DNA from: JAODBQ01 sp047602055
GTDB taxonomy: Bacteria; Actinomycetota; Acidimicrobiia; Acidimicrobiales; Ilumatobacteraceae
Assembly: GCA_047602055.1 (NCBI GenBank)
Contig: JASGIG010000001.1
Location: forward strand, 3,720,001 to 3,784,000
Direction: 5' to 3'
DNA length: 64,000 nt
Part shown: positions 1 to 9,585 of the stretch, in pieces
Layout: each line of letters begins with the position of its first letter
Numbering within the stretch: position 1 is the stretch's first letter
Translations under genes and position numbers: made by a program
Notes under the pieces: model-generated
Database searches by the model: none
The model's input: the letters and a program-made list of their open reading frames with translations, nothing else
What the model was told of the DNA's origin: nothing

Positions 1-504
1 CAGCCGCTCGCCGAGGCGTTCGCGCCCGCCCAGCCCGTCGATCTCCAGCATGAAGCCGAGACCGACGATGACGCCGCCGAGCTCTTCGACGAGGCGACAC
101 GTCGCCGACGCCGTGCCGCCGGTGGCCAACACGTCGTCGATCACCAGCACCCGCTCGCCGGGCCGGATCGCGTCACGGTGGATCTCCAGCTTGTCGGTGC
201 CGTACTCCAGGTCGTACTCCTCGCGCACCACCGCCCACGGCAGCTTGCCGGCCTTGCGCACGGGGACGAACCCGGCGTCCATCCGGTAGGCGATCGGGGC
301 GGCGATGATGAAGCCACGAGCCTCGATGCCGAGCACCCGGGAGACCTCGATCCCGGCGAAGCGATCGGCGAGCTCGCCGACGGCACGACGGAACGCCTCG
401 GCATCGCCGAGCAACGGCGTGATGTCGCGGAACGTCACGCCCGCCCTGGGGTAGTCGGCGATGTCCCTGATGTGGTCGGCCGTCCAGTGCCGCGTGACCG
501 TCAT
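1..504 (-). CDS. apt: Adenine phosphoribosyltransferase (3' end beyond window)
   Basis: Purine salvage enzyme converting adenine and PRPP to AMP. The reading frame is open for 168 codons from the ATG at 504 to the window edge, so the C-terminus is missing. Visible family marks are YPRAGVTFRDITPLL near the N-terminus, GIEARGF in the middle, and the PRPP-binding loop VLVIDDVLATGGTASA. It lies 31 bp downstream of secF on the same strand. In M. tuberculosis apt also follows secF, and relA would be expected next, outside the window. Confidence 0.93.
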   Translation of the reverse strand, partial: MTVTRHWTADHIRDIADYPRAGVTFRDITPLLGDAEAFRRAVGELADRFAGIEVSRVLGIEARGFIIAAPIAYRMDAGFVPVRKAGKLPWAVVREEYDLEYGTDKLEIHRDAIRPGERVLVIDDVLATGGTASATCRLVEELGGVIVGLGFMLEIDGLGGRERLGERL

Positions 505-535
505 GTCCGGAGGATATCGGCCGCCTCCGGCGCCG

Positions 536-1771
536 TCAGCGACGCTTCTTCTTGCGCGGCCGCGGCGGGTGGGTGAGCGCCGGCTTCGGGCCGGCCGGCA
601 CGATCGGCGCGGTCACGTCACCGTGCCCACCACCAGCGTCCGGCTCGATCGTCGCGCTCCCGCCGTCGCTGGCCCCCGACCGCACCCGCCGCGCCCGGCG
701 ATCGCGGCCGACCGGCGCGGCACCGAGGACGAGGCGCTCCAGGTCCGCCCCGGTGGCGTGCGAGCCGCGCAGGCCGCGGTACTTCGGCATCCGCTCCTTG
801 AGGATCGCCAGCAGCGGCGTGGCGACGAAGATCGACGAGTACGAGCCGGTGATCAGGCCGACGAGCAGCGCCAGCGAGAACTCGCGCAGCGTCACCGCGC
901 CCAAGATCCCGGCGCCGACGATCAGCAGCGAGAGCACCGGCAGGACGGCGGCGATGCTCGTGTTCAGCGAGCGCATCAGCGTCTGGTTCATCGACACGTT
1001 CATGATGTCGGCGTAGGGGACCCGGCTCGACGCGTAGCGGGCGTCGTTGTCCTTGACCTTGTCGAACACGACGATCGTGTCGTACAGCGAGAAGCCGAGG
1101 ATCGTCAGGAAGGCGACGACCGTCGCCGGCGTCACCTCGAAGCCGAACACCGAGTACACGCCGACGCTGATCAGCACGTCGTGGAGCATCGCCGCGATCG
1201 CCGAGATCGCCATCCGCCACTCGAACCGCCAGGCGATGAACAGGGCGACGAGGACGAGGAACACGATCAGGGCGCGGACGGCCTTGGTGGTGATGCTCGC
1301 GCCCCACGTCGAGCTGACCGAGCTGCTGCTGACAGCGGTCTCCTCGATGCCGGCCGACGACGCCAGCGCGGCGCGCACCGCCTGCTGCTTGTCCAGCGGC
1401 TGGTCGGCCGCCGTGATCAGCAGGTTGCGCCCCGTCGACGACGTGCGCTCGACGATCTTGACGTTGTCGGTGGGGATGCCCTGCTCCTCCAGAACGCCAC
1501 GGGCCTGATCGACGGTCATCGTCGCCGACGGCACCTCCCACGACACGCCGCCTTCGAAGTCGATGCCGAGGTTCAGGCCGGTGACGAGCAGCGAGATGAT
1601 CGTCACCAGGACCAGCACGCCGGACAGGCCGAGGCCCCACCAGCGCCTGCCGTAGAAGTCGATCGACGTCTCGCCGTGATAGAGGCGACCCACAGCGCTA
1701 CGCCGCGGTGGCAGCCCGTCGTCGTGCAACGGCGAGGCCGGCGATGGCGTCGCCGAGATGTCGGTCGTCAT
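536..1771 (-). CDS. secF: Protein translocase subunit SecF
   Basis: Membrane subunit of the SecDF-YajC complex, which uses the proton gradient to pull exported proteins through SecYEG. The 411-aa protein has the first membrane helix at about residues 32-55, the conserved GIDFEGG loop after it, and a cluster of five helices toward the C-terminus, ending in a long basic tail. I chose the ATG at 1771 because it overlaps the secD stop by ATGA and follows a purine-rich GGGGGAGCG. A longer frame exists to 1891 but lies inside secD. Confidence 0.94.
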   Translation of the reverse strand: MTTDISATPSPASPLHDDGLPPRRSAVGRLYHGETSIDFYGRRWWGLGLSGVLVLVTIISLLVTGLNLGIDFEGGVSWEVPSATMTVDQARGVLEEQGIPTDNVKIVERTSSTGRNLLITAADQPLDKQQAVRAALASSAGIEETAVSSSSVSSTWGASITTKAVRALIVFLVLVALFIAWRFEWRMAISAIAAMLHDVLISVGVYSVFGFEVTPATVVAFLTILGFSLYDTIVVFDKVKDNDARYASSRVPYADIMNVSMNQTLMRSLNTSIAAVLPVLSLLIVGAGILGAVTLREFSLALLVGLITGSYSSIFVATPLLAILKERMPKYRGLRGSHATGADLERLVLGAAPVGRDRRARRVRSGASDGGSATIEPDAGGGHGDVTAPIVPAGPKPALTHPPRPRKKKRR

Positions 1772-3405
1772 CGCTCGCTCCCCCCGGTGCTCGCCTCGAT
1801 GCCCATCACCTTGCGCTTGGACATCCAGTGCGTGCGGCTCAGCAGCAGCACCGACGGACGGGTGAAGAAGTAGGCGACGGCGAGGTCGCACAACGTCGAC
1901 AGCCCGAGGAAGAACGCGAAGTTACGGACCGAGCCGACGGTCAGGTACCAGAGCACGAGGGCGCCCATCAGCGAGACGAGGTCGGCGACGAGGATCGTGT
2001 GCCACGCACCGGCGAACGCCCGCTGCGTGCCGTTGCGCATCGACCGCCCGGCGCGTATCTCGTCCTTCATCCGTTCGAAGAACACGACGTACGAGTCGAC
2101 CGTGACGCCGACGGAGACGATGATCCCGGTGATGCCGGCCAGCGACAGCGCGAGGCCGGACGTCCGCGACAACAGTGAGACGACGCTCCAGATCAGCGCC
2201 CCGGAGACGACGACGCCACCGATGACGACGATGCCGAGGAACCGGTAGTAGACGAGCATGAACAGCAGGACGAGCCCGACGCCGATCAGGCCGGAGACGA
2301 CCGCGGCGCGCAGCGAGTCCGAGCCGAGCGTCGGCGAGACGTTCTGCACGGTCTGGGTCTGCAGCTGCACCGGCAGCGCACCGCTCTTCAGCACCCGGGC
2401 GAGGTTCTTGGCCTCCGACTCCGAGAAGCTGCCGGAGATCTGCACGCCGCCGCTGAACGACGGCTGGTTGACCGTCGGGTAGGAGATGATCGTGCCGTCG
2501 AGCTCGATGGCCAGCTGGCCGCTCGGGCACGTCTGGGACCGGCTGTAGCACTGCGAGGCGATCTGGTTCCACGTGTCCGCGCCGCCGGCGCCGGTGCGCA
2601 GGTTGACGGTGACGCCCCAGCCGGTGCCGGGGATGATCGTCGCCTGGGCGTCGCGGTCGAACACCTCGCCGGTGCCGGCGGCCGGGCCGACGTAGCACTG
2701 CGCGCCGTCGAGGGTCGGCAGCACCTGGCTCTGCGTCGGATCCGACGCCGGCAGTGTGCTCGTCGTCGTGGTCGACTCGTCGCCGGCGACGGTGGTGGTC
2801 GTCTCACCGGCGACCGTCGTCGCCGACGCATCGGCAGGGGCGGCGATCGTGCTCGTGCTCGTGGCGTCAGCCGGCGGGACCGAGCTCGACGTCGTCGATG
2901 CGCTGCGCGGCTTGAGCAGGCCGTTCACGGCCGACGTGCTGCTGGCGACCGTGCTGCCAGAGCCGGCGACGACGTCGGTCGACGGTGTCGAGTCCACCGG
3001 TGCGCTGCCGTCGGTGGCGGTCGACGTCGTCGTGCTGTCGGTGGACGCCGGGGCGCTGCACTGCAGCACCGGGCGCAGGTACACCTGGCCGGTCACCTGC
3101 ACGAGGCGCAACGCGGTGTCCTGGTCCTTGACCCCCGGCAGGTTGACGACGATCGCGTCACCCTGGCGGAGGATCTCCGGCTCGGCGACGCCGAGCGAGT
3201 CGACACGCGAGCGGATCTGCTCGACGGCCAGGTCGAGGCCGGCCGAGTCGTAGTCCGTGCCCGGCTTCGGCTCCAGCGTGACCGAGATGCCGCCGCGCAG
3301 GTCGAGACCGAGCGCCGGGTGGTTGTCGGTGGCGAAGATGAGCGCCAGCCCGCCGAAGGAGACCACGCAGATGAAGATCAGCGAGATCCACAGGTTTCGC
3401 CGCAT
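1768..3405 (-). CDS. secD: Protein translocase subunit SecD
   Basis: Partner of SecF in Sec-dependent export. The 545-aa protein starts with a membrane helix (residues 4-26) and the conserved DLRGGI motif at 35-40, then a periplasmic-type P1 region and five C-terminal helices including the GVTVDSYVVFFER segment. A Ser/Thr/Ala-rich low-complexity insert of roughly 110 residues (about 117-230) interrupts the extracellular domain. Such inserts occur in actinobacterial SecD, and this one is long. It follows yajC by 6 bp and overlaps secF. Confidence 0.95.
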   Translation of the reverse strand: MRRNLWISLIFICVVSFGGLALIFATDNHPALGLDLRGGISVTLEPKPGTDYDSAGLDLAVEQIRSRVDSLGVAEPEILRQGDAIVVNLPGVKDQDTALRLVQVTGQVYLRPVLQCSAPASTDSTTTSTATDGSAPVDSTPSTDVVAGSGSTVASSTSAVNGLLKPRSASTTSSSVPPADATSTSTIAAPADASATTVAGETTTTVAGDESTTTTSTLPASDPTQSQVLPTLDGAQCYVGPAAGTGEVFDRDAQATIIPGTGWGVTVNLRTGAGGADTWNQIASQCYSRSQTCPSGQLAIELDGTIISYPTVNQPSFSGGVQISGSFSESEAKNLARVLKSGALPVQLQTQTVQNVSPTLGSDSLRAAVVSGLIGVGLVLLFMLVYYRFLGIVVIGGVVVSGALIWSVVSLLSRTSGLALSLAGITGIIVSVGVTVDSYVVFFERMKDEIRAGRSMRNGTQRAFAGAWHTILVADLVSLMGALVLWYLTVGSVRNFAFFLGLSTLCDLAVAYFFTRPSVLLLSRTHWMSKRKVMGIEASTGGSER

Positions 3406-3411
3406 GCGGGA

Positions 3412-3819
3412 CTACTTGATGTCGCCGTCGACCGCGTCCTTGGTCGCGGCGTCCTCGATCTTGGTCTGCCGTGGCTTGGCGTCGGGGGCGGTGGCGTCTT
3501 CCGCCGCGGTCTGGGCGGTGTCGACGCGGCGCTGGATGGCGGCGCGGGCGACGCGCAGCTGGACGTTGTCGTCGACCTCCAGCCAGGCGATGTCGCCGTC
3601 GAAGCCGGTGACGAAGCCGTAGACGCCGGAGGTGGTCATCACCTCGTCGCCGACCTCGATCGAACGCTGCAGCTCCTGGGAGGCCTTCTGGCGCTTGCGC
3701 TGCGGCCGGATCATCAGGAAGTACGCGGCGACGATCAGCAGCGGCAGGAAGAGGAACGAGATGATGGAGCCGCCGCCGCTGGAGCTACTACTGGACGCGA
3801 CGATCGAGAAGGCGTGCAT
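3412..3819 (-). CDS. yajC: Preprotein translocase subunit YajC
   Basis: Small accessory subunit of SecDF. The 135-aa product has a Ser/Gly-rich start, one membrane helix at about residues 19-37, the typical FLMIRPQRKRQK sequence directly after it, and the VGDEVMTTSGVYGFV beta domain. The C-terminal 40 residues are polar and poorly conserved. The ATG at 3819 is chosen because it places the helix where the family has it. The frame stays open upstream only because of the GC-rich repeat there. Confidence 0.93.
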   Translation of the reverse strand: MHAFSIVASSSSSSGGGSIISFLFLPLLIVAAYFLMIRPQRKRQKASQELQRSIEVGDEVMTTSGVYGFVTGFDGDIAWLEVDDNVQLRVARAAIQRRVDTAQTAAEDATAPDAKPRQTKIEDAATKDAVDGDIK

Positions 3820-3897
3820 TGAGGTTTGGGACCCTGTTCGACGGGAGGGCGCTGACGGGGCCCTCTGACCGATCTGCGAGCCTAGCCGCGAGGTCTC

Positions 3898-3988
3898 GTG
3901 CTCCGGTCGCGGCAAAGCCGCTCCCTCCGCCTGCCGTGCTCGCCGCCGCCGCTGCGCTTCGGCACTCGCCGCGCCTCGGATCGGCGGT
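3898..3988 (-). repeat. GC-rich intergenic repeat, copy A (downstream of tgt)
   Basis: Read on the minus strand, this stretch starts ACCGCCGATCCG just after the tgt stop and ends GACCGGAGCAC. It aligns over most of its length with 5103-5190 read on the plus strand, so the two copies form inverted flanks of tgt. The central element GCCGAAGCGCAGCGGCGG also appears near 15125-15142. I know of no named family for it. Confidence 0.6.
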
Positions 3989-3995
3989 GCGCTGG

Positions 3996-5093
3996 TCAGC
4001 CCCAGACGGCGAGCACCCCGTCCCTGAACTGGGCAAACGTGCCGTCGGCGATCGCGGTGCGCATGTCGGCCATCAGCTGCAGGGTCCAGGCGATGTTGTG
4101 CATGCTGACCAGGCGCAACGCCGTCGGCTCGCCCACCTGGAAGAGGTGGCGCAGGTAGCCGCGGCTGTGCCGGGCGCACACCGCGCATCGGCAGGTCGCG
4201 TCGATCGGGCCGTCGTCGAGCCGGTACGTGGCGTTCTTGACGTGGATCTTGCCGGTCGAGGTCAGCGCCGTGCCGTGGCGGCCGAGGCGGGTCTGCATGA
4301 CGCAGTCGAACTGGTCGACGCCGACGGCCACCGCCTCGACGAGGCTCGCCGGGTCGCCGACACCCATCAGGTAGCGGGGGCGTTCCGCCGGGAGGTGTTC
4401 GACGGCGGCGGCGAGCGCCGGGACCATCTCCGCCCGGGTCTCGCCGACGCTCAGCCCGCCGATCCCGTAGCCGTCGAAGTCGAGCTCCACGGTGCGCTTG
4501 GCGCTCTCGGCGCGCATCGCCTCGTCGACGCCGCCCTGGACGATGCCGAACAACGCCTGGTCGGCGCGGGTGTGCGCGGCCCGTGCCCTGACCGCCCATG
4601 CGCTGGTCCGCTCGACGGCGAGGCGGATCACGTGGTCGTCGCTCGGCAGCGGCGGGCAGACGTCGAGGACCATCTGGATGTCGGCGCCGAGTTGCTGCTG
4701 GACGGCGACGGCCGACTCGGGTGTGAAGCGGTGCTTGGAGCCGTCGTAGGTGCTGGCGAACGTGACGCCGTCGTCGTCGACCTTCGGGTTCAGCGAGAAG
4801 ATCTGGAAGCCACCGGAGTCGGTGAGCGTCAGGCCGTCCCACGCGGCGAAGCGGCCGAGCCCGCCGAAGTGCTCGACGACGTCGGCCCCGGGACGCAGCA
4901 TCAGGTGGTACGTGTTGCCGAGGACGATCTCGGCACCGAGGTCGGCGTAGTCCGCCGCGCCGAGGTGCTTGACGGCCCCGCGGGTGCCGACGGGCATGAA
5001 GCACGGCGTGCGGTACGTGCCGCGGGCGGTGGTGGCGACACCGGTCCGGGCGGCGCCGTCGGTGGCGACGGTCTCGAAGCGGACGGGGTTCAT
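3996..5093 (-). CDS. tgt: tRNA-guanine transglycosylase (queuine tRNA-ribosyltransferase)
   Basis: Exchanges guanine-34 for a queuosine precursor in tRNAs with GUN anticodons. The 365-aa protein shows the DSGGFQIFSL motif near residues 92-101 (catalytic Asp), FGIVQGGVD in the middle, the second Asp in GVDQFDCVMQTR, and the zinc site CRCAVC plus the downstream H in LVSMHN. Length fits the bacterial family. It lies between queA and yajC on the same strand, which places two steps of queuosine synthesis together. Confidence 0.95.
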   Translation of the reverse strand: MNPVRFETVATDGAARTGVATTARGTYRTPCFMPVGTRGAVKHLGAADYADLGAEIVLGNTYHLMLRPGADVVEHFGGLGRFAAWDGLTLTDSGGFQIFSLNPKVDDDGVTFASTYDGSKHRFTPESAVAVQQQLGADIQMVLDVCPPLPSDDHVIRLAVERTSAWAVRARAAHTRADQALFGIVQGGVDEAMRAESAKRTVELDFDGYGIGGLSVGETRAEMVPALAAAVEHLPAERPRYLMGVGDPASLVEAVAVGVDQFDCVMQTRLGRHGTALTSTGKIHVKNATYRLDDGPIDATCRCAVCARHSRGYLRHLFQVGEPTALRLVSMHNIAWTLQLMADMRTAIADGTFAQFRDGVLAVWG

Positions 5094-5102
5094 CGGATGC
5101 TC

Positions 5103-5190
5103 ACCACCGATCCGACACGCGGCGAGCGCCGAAGCGAGGCGGAGGCGGAGGCGGCGAGCGCAGGGAACAGCTCGGCTGCGACCGAAGCAC
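5103..5190 (+). repeat. GC-rich intergenic repeat, copy B (between tgt and queA)
   Basis: It begins ACCACCGATCCG and ends GACCGAAGCAC, and is homologous to the reverse complement of 3898-3988. It fills nearly all of the 99-bp gap between the queA stop and the tgt start. Similarity is strongest around GCGGCGAGCGCCGAAGCG. Confidence 0.6.
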
Positions 5191-5192
5191 GG

Positions 5193-6203
5193 TCAGACAT
5201 GGCGATCCAGGAGCATCGCGTCGCCGAAGCTGAGGAACCGGTACTGCTCGGCCAGCGCCGTCTCGTAGAGGCGGCGCCAGCGGTCGCCGACGAAGGCGTC
5301 GATCATCAGCAGCAGCGTGGTGCGCGGCAGGTGGAAGTTGGTCATCATCACGTTGACGAGCTCCCAGTCGTAGGGGCGGTGGACGAACAGGCGGGTGCGG
5401 CCGGCGAGCTGCCCGGTGGCCGCCGCCGATTCGAGGGCGCGGACGCTGGTCGTGCCGACGGCGACGACCCGCCTGGCGCCCCGGGCCCGCTCCAGCGTCG
5501 CCGCCGGCACCCGGTAGCGCTCGCTGTGGATCACGTGGTGGCGGGGATCGTCGACGCCGACCGGCTTGAACGTGTCGAGGCCGACGAGCAGCTCGACCCG
5601 CGCCGTCTCGATGCCGTTGGCGGCGAGGCGGTCGAGCACGTCCGGGGTGAGGTGCAGGCCGGCGGTCGGCGCCGCCGCTGAGCCTGGCTCGGCGGCGTAG
5701 ACGGTCTGGTAGCGGCCCGGCTCGGCCAGCGCGGCGGTGATGTACGGCGGCAGCGGCATCCTGCCGTGGCGTTCCAGCGTGGCCAGCGGGTCGCCGTCGC
5801 CGAGCACCGTCACCATGAACGTGTCGCCGGCCTCGGTGCGCCCGCCGATCTCGACGAGCGGCTCGCCGCCAGCGCCGCGCAGCAGCTCACCGGGCTTGAG
5901 CTTGCGCGCCGGGCGGACCAGCGCCTCCCACGTCCGCCGCTCGGCATCGAGCGCTTCGAGGAGGAGGACCTCGGCGGCGCCACCGGTCTCGCGCCACAGG
6001 TTCAGCCGGGCCGGGATCACCTTGGAGTCGTTGACCACCAGGAGATCACCGGGCGCCAGCAGGTCCGGCAGGTCGCGCACGTGACGGTGCTCGGGCGCCG
6101 CACTCCCCCGGTCGACGAGCAGGCGCGCCGCGTCTCGGGGCTCGATCGGCTGCTGGGCGATGCGCTCGTCCGGCAGCTCGTAGTCGATGTCGGCGAGTCG
6201 CAT
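5193..6203 (-). CDS. queA: S-adenosylmethionine:tRNA ribosyltransferase-isomerase QueA
   Basis: Makes epoxyqueuosine on tRNA by transferring and rearranging the ribosyl part of SAM. The 336-aa product begins MRLADIDYELPDERIAQ, the family hallmark, and contains LLVVNDSKVIPARL and PTAGLHLT. The C-terminal part holds NVMMTNFHLPRTTLL and a DAFVG element. A longer open frame to 6356 has no family similarity, so the start is ATG 6203. It sits directly upstream of tgt in the queuosine cluster. Confidence 0.94.
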   Translation of the reverse strand: MRLADIDYELPDERIAQQPIEPRDAARLLVDRGSAAPEHRHVRDLPDLLAPGDLLVVNDSKVIPARLNLWRETGGAAEVLLLEALDAERRTWEALVRPARKLKPGELLRGAGGEPLVEIGGRTEAGDTFMVTVLGDGDPLATLERHGRMPLPPYITAALAEPGRYQTVYAAEPGSAAAPTAGLHLTPDVLDRLAANGIETARVELLVGLDTFKPVGVDDPRHHVIHSERYRVPAATLERARGARRVVAVGTTSVRALESAAATGQLAGRTRLFVHRPYDWELVNVMMTNFHLPRTTLLLMIDAFVGDRWRRLYETALAEQYRFLSFGDAMLLDRHV

Positions 6204-6234
6204 TTGGTCGACAAGGCTAGGGAGCATGACGACG

Positions 6235-6930
6235 ATGAGCACGACGACGGTGCCGCGCGACGGCGGCTCGATGAGCCTCACGCTGTGGACACCGGACGAT
6301 CCGCCGCAAGCGGCAATCGTCCTGATCCAGGAGATCTTCGGCGTCGGTCCGTACATCCGCGCCGTCGGCGAGCGCCTCGCCGACCTCGGCTACCTGGTCG
6401 GCGCGCCGGAGCTGTTCTGGCGCTTCGCCCCGGGCTACGAGGCGCCGAACGACGACGACGGGATGCAGGACGCGATGGGCAAGGCCGGCCAGCTCGACCC
6501 GGCGCTGGCCCGGCAGGACTGCATCGCCGCCCTCGACGCGCTGGCGGCGATGCCGGGCATCACCGCTGCGCCCGGCGTGATCGGCTTCTGCCTCGGCGGG
6601 ACGCTGGCGTGGGGCGTCGCCGCCGCGGCCGAGCCGAGCGCGTGCGTCAGCTACTACGGCTCCGGCGTGCCGTCGATGCTCGACCTCGTCGGCCTGGTGC
6701 ACTGCCCGACCCTGTTCCACTTCGGCAGCGACGACCCATGGATCCCCGGCGAAGGCGTCGACGCGCTGAGCGCAGCGATCGCCGGCCAGCCCCAGTTCCA
6801 ACTCAACGTGGAGATCGCCGGCCACGCCTTCGACAACCACGACCGCCCCGAGTTCTGGAACGAGTCCGCCGCCAAAGCCGCCTGGACCAAGACCGCCGCC
6901 TTCCTGACGACGAACCTCCCACCCCACTGA
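6235..6930 (+). CDS. Dienelactone hydrolase family protein
   Basis: Alpha/beta hydrolase of the dienelactone hydrolase group, cytoplasmic, true substrate unknown. Visible marks are QEIFGVGPYIRAVGERLADLGY after the first strands, the nucleophile elbow GFCLGG with catalytic Cys, the SDDPWIP acid region and the NVEIAGHAFDNHDRPEF histidine region. I prefer the ATG at 6235 because AGGGAG at 6219-6224 is well spaced for it; ATG 6226 is also possible. It is divergent from queA, with starts only about 30 bp apart. Confidence 0.88.
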   Translation: MSTTTVPRDGGSMSLTLWTPDDPPQAAIVLIQEIFGVGPYIRAVGERLADLGYLVGAPELFWRFAPGYEAPNDDDGMQDAMGKAGQLDPALARQDCIAALDALAAMPGITAAPGVIGFCLGGTLAWGVAAAAEPSACVSYYGSGVPSMLDLVGLVHCPTLFHFGSDDPWIPGEGVDALSAAIAGQPQFQLNVEIAGHAFDNHDRPEFWNESAAKAAWTKTAAFLTTNLPPH

Positions 6931-6932
6931 CC

Positions 6933-6987
6933 GACGCATGCACCTGATCGGCTCACTTCCGAGCCGGATCGGTGCACGCGTCAGTCG
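6933..6987. repeat. 55-bp hairpin direct repeat, copy 1
   Basis: Identical over 55 bp to 7923-7977. Each copy folds on itself: GACGC pairs with GCGTC, TGCACC with GGTGCA, GATC with GATC and GGCTC with GAGCC around an ACTTCC loop, with only small bulges. This copy starts two bases after the hydrolase stop codon, so it could act as a terminator. Its last seven bases, TCAGTCG, match the 3' end of ruvB, which suggests it was copied from the other site. Confidence 0.9.
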
Positions 6988-7015
6988 TGTCACACCCTCC
7001 TGCGATGGTGCGGCG

Positions 7016-7924
7016 ATGAATCGTGCGTTTGCTTCGATCGCCGGCCTCGCGTCGGCCAACCACGGCGTCGTCGGCGCCACCGATCTCGAACGGGCCGGCC
7101 TGGCCCACGCGACCCGCACTCGCTGGCTCGCCGCCGGCCTCCTCACGCGCCTCGGCCCGCGGTCGTTCGCGCTCGCCGGCGCCCCACCGACGTGGCAGTT
7201 GCGGTTGGCGGGCGCCGTCGCCGACCTCGACGGTCGTGGCTTCCTCGCCGGACGAAGCTCTGCACGGTTGTTGGGCCTCGACGGGTTCGCCGGCGATGCA
7301 GTGGAAGTGCTCGTCCCGGACGCTCATCGGCGGATCCACGTGCCGTCGGCGCGCCTCGCCTCCACCGAGCTCGCGCTCGGGCGCGGCGACACCGTGATCG
7401 TCGACAGGCTCCGCTGCCTGACCGCGGAGCGCACGATCCTCGACGCGCCGCTCTTCGGGTTCTCCCGACGCGAGGTCGAGAACGCCATCGACTCGGCGAT
7501 CCGGCTCCGTCTGGTGAGCGAGGCGCGCCTGCGCACCAAGGTGATCGGCCGCCACCGCCGTGGCATCAACGGCGGGCGGGTGCTGCTCGACGCGCTCGTC
7601 GACACCGGTGGCGAGAGCCGTCTGGAGCGCTGGATGCTCCGGCTGTTGCGCGAGGCCGGCCTGCCGCGACCCGTCCTGCAGCGCACCTACCGCGACGGGA
7701 CGCGGACCATCGCCCGTGTGGACTTTCAGATCGGCGATCTCGTCGTCGAGGTCGCCGGCCACGGCACGCACTCGTCACGCCACCAGCTCCAAGCCGACGA
7801 GCAGCGGCGCACCGAGCTGATGCGCCGGGGGCTGCGGGTCGTGTGCTTCCGCTACGAGGACATCCGTGATCGACCGGCCTGGTTGATCGCGCAACTCCGC
7901 GCCCTGATCCGCAACGCCGCCTGA
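7016..7924 (+). CDS. AbiEi-like/DUF559-type putative endonuclease-fold protein
   Basis: The 302-aa protein has an N-terminal winged-helix region (ASANHGVVGATDLERAG) like AbiEi-type antitoxin proteins. Its C-terminus resembles DUF559/Vsr-like PD-(D/E)xK nucleases: VDFQIGDLVVEVAG near residues 235-248 gives spaced Asp and Glu, followed by a Gln/Asp/Arg helix and a GLRVVCFR strand. The real role is unknown; such genes are common solitary genes in actinobacteria. ATG 7016 is used because an upstream ATG at 6938 lies inside the repeat. The gene plus one repeat copy looks like an inserted 990-bp unit. Confidence 0.75.
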   Translation: MNRAFASIAGLASANHGVVGATDLERAGLAHATRTRWLAAGLLTRLGPRSFALAGAPPTWQLRLAGAVADLDGRGFLAGRSSARLLGLDGFAGDAVEVLVPDAHRRIHVPSARLASTELALGRGDTVIVDRLRCLTAERTILDAPLFGFSRREVENAIDSAIRLRLVSEARLRTKVIGRHRRGINGGRVLLDALVDTGGESRLERWMLRLLREAGLPRPVLQRTYRDGTRTIARVDFQIGDLVVEVAGHGTHSSRHQLQADEQRRTELMRRGLRVVCFRYEDIRDRPAWLIAQLRALIRNAA

Positions 7925-7970
7925 CGCATGCACCTGATCGGCTCACTTCCGAGCCGGATCGGTGCACGCG

Positions 7971-7977
<7 letters not shown>
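7923..7977. repeat. 55-bp hairpin direct repeat, copy 2
   Basis: Exact second copy of 6933-6987, spaced 990 bp from it. It begins inside the stop codon of the DUF559-type gene and ends inside the last codons of ruvB (stop at 7971-7973), so it is the probable bidirectional terminator between convergent genes. Confidence 0.9.
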
Positions 7978-8991
<1,014 letters not shown>

Positions 8992-8999
<8 letters not shown>

Positions 9000-9585
9000 G
9001 CTTGGCCCCCAGCAGCTTCAGGGCGTCGCGCAGCAGCGTGGCCGCGTCGGCGTCCGACGGCAGCTCGCGCAGCGCGTCGCGCACCTCCTCGGGCCCGTAG
9101 CCGAGGCCGGCCAGCGCCTCGCGCACGTCGCCGATCGCCGAGCCGGCGCCGCCGACGGATGCGCCGACCGGTTCCAGGATCGGCAGGCTGAGCCGGTTGC
9201 GCAGCTCCACGAGCAGCCGCTCGGCGGTCTTCTTGCCGACCCCCGGCACCAGCGTGAGCGCGGCGAGGTCGCCGGTGGCGACGACGTCGACGAGCGCCGC
9301 CGGCGAGTGCGTCGCCAGGATCGCCATGGCCATCGCCGGGCCGACGCCGTGGGTGTTGATGAGCACCTGGAACGTCACCCGCTCGTCGCGCTGCAGGAAC
9401 CCGTACAGCGTCTGGGCGTCCTCGCGGATGTGGTGGTGGACGTGGAGGAACGCCGTGGAGCCGGGCTCCAGCTCGGCCAGCGTGCGCGGCGTGACGGTGA
9501 CGAGGTAGCCGACGCCGCCGACCTCGAGCAGCACCGTGGCGTCCTCGGCGCGCTCCAGCACCGAGCCGCGCAGCGAGCCGATCAC
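8992..9585 (-). CDS. ruvA: Holliday junction branch migration protein RuvA
   Basis: Tetrameric DNA-junction binder that loads RuvB. The 197-aa product begins at GTG 9585 (MIGSLRGSV), and the start shares bases with the ruvC stop as GTGA. An OB-fold N-terminus is followed by two helix-hairpin-helix motifs, THGVGPAMAMAIL and VPGVGKKTAERLL, then an acidic linker and the small RuvB-binding domain ending KLLGAKRA. Length fits the family. Confidence 0.94.

Noticed and set aside
3412..5004. 530-residue frame ending in YajC
   Set aside because: The part before MHAFSIV is antisense-like sequence in another frame of tgt plus the GC-rich repeat; YajC is complete from ATG 3819.
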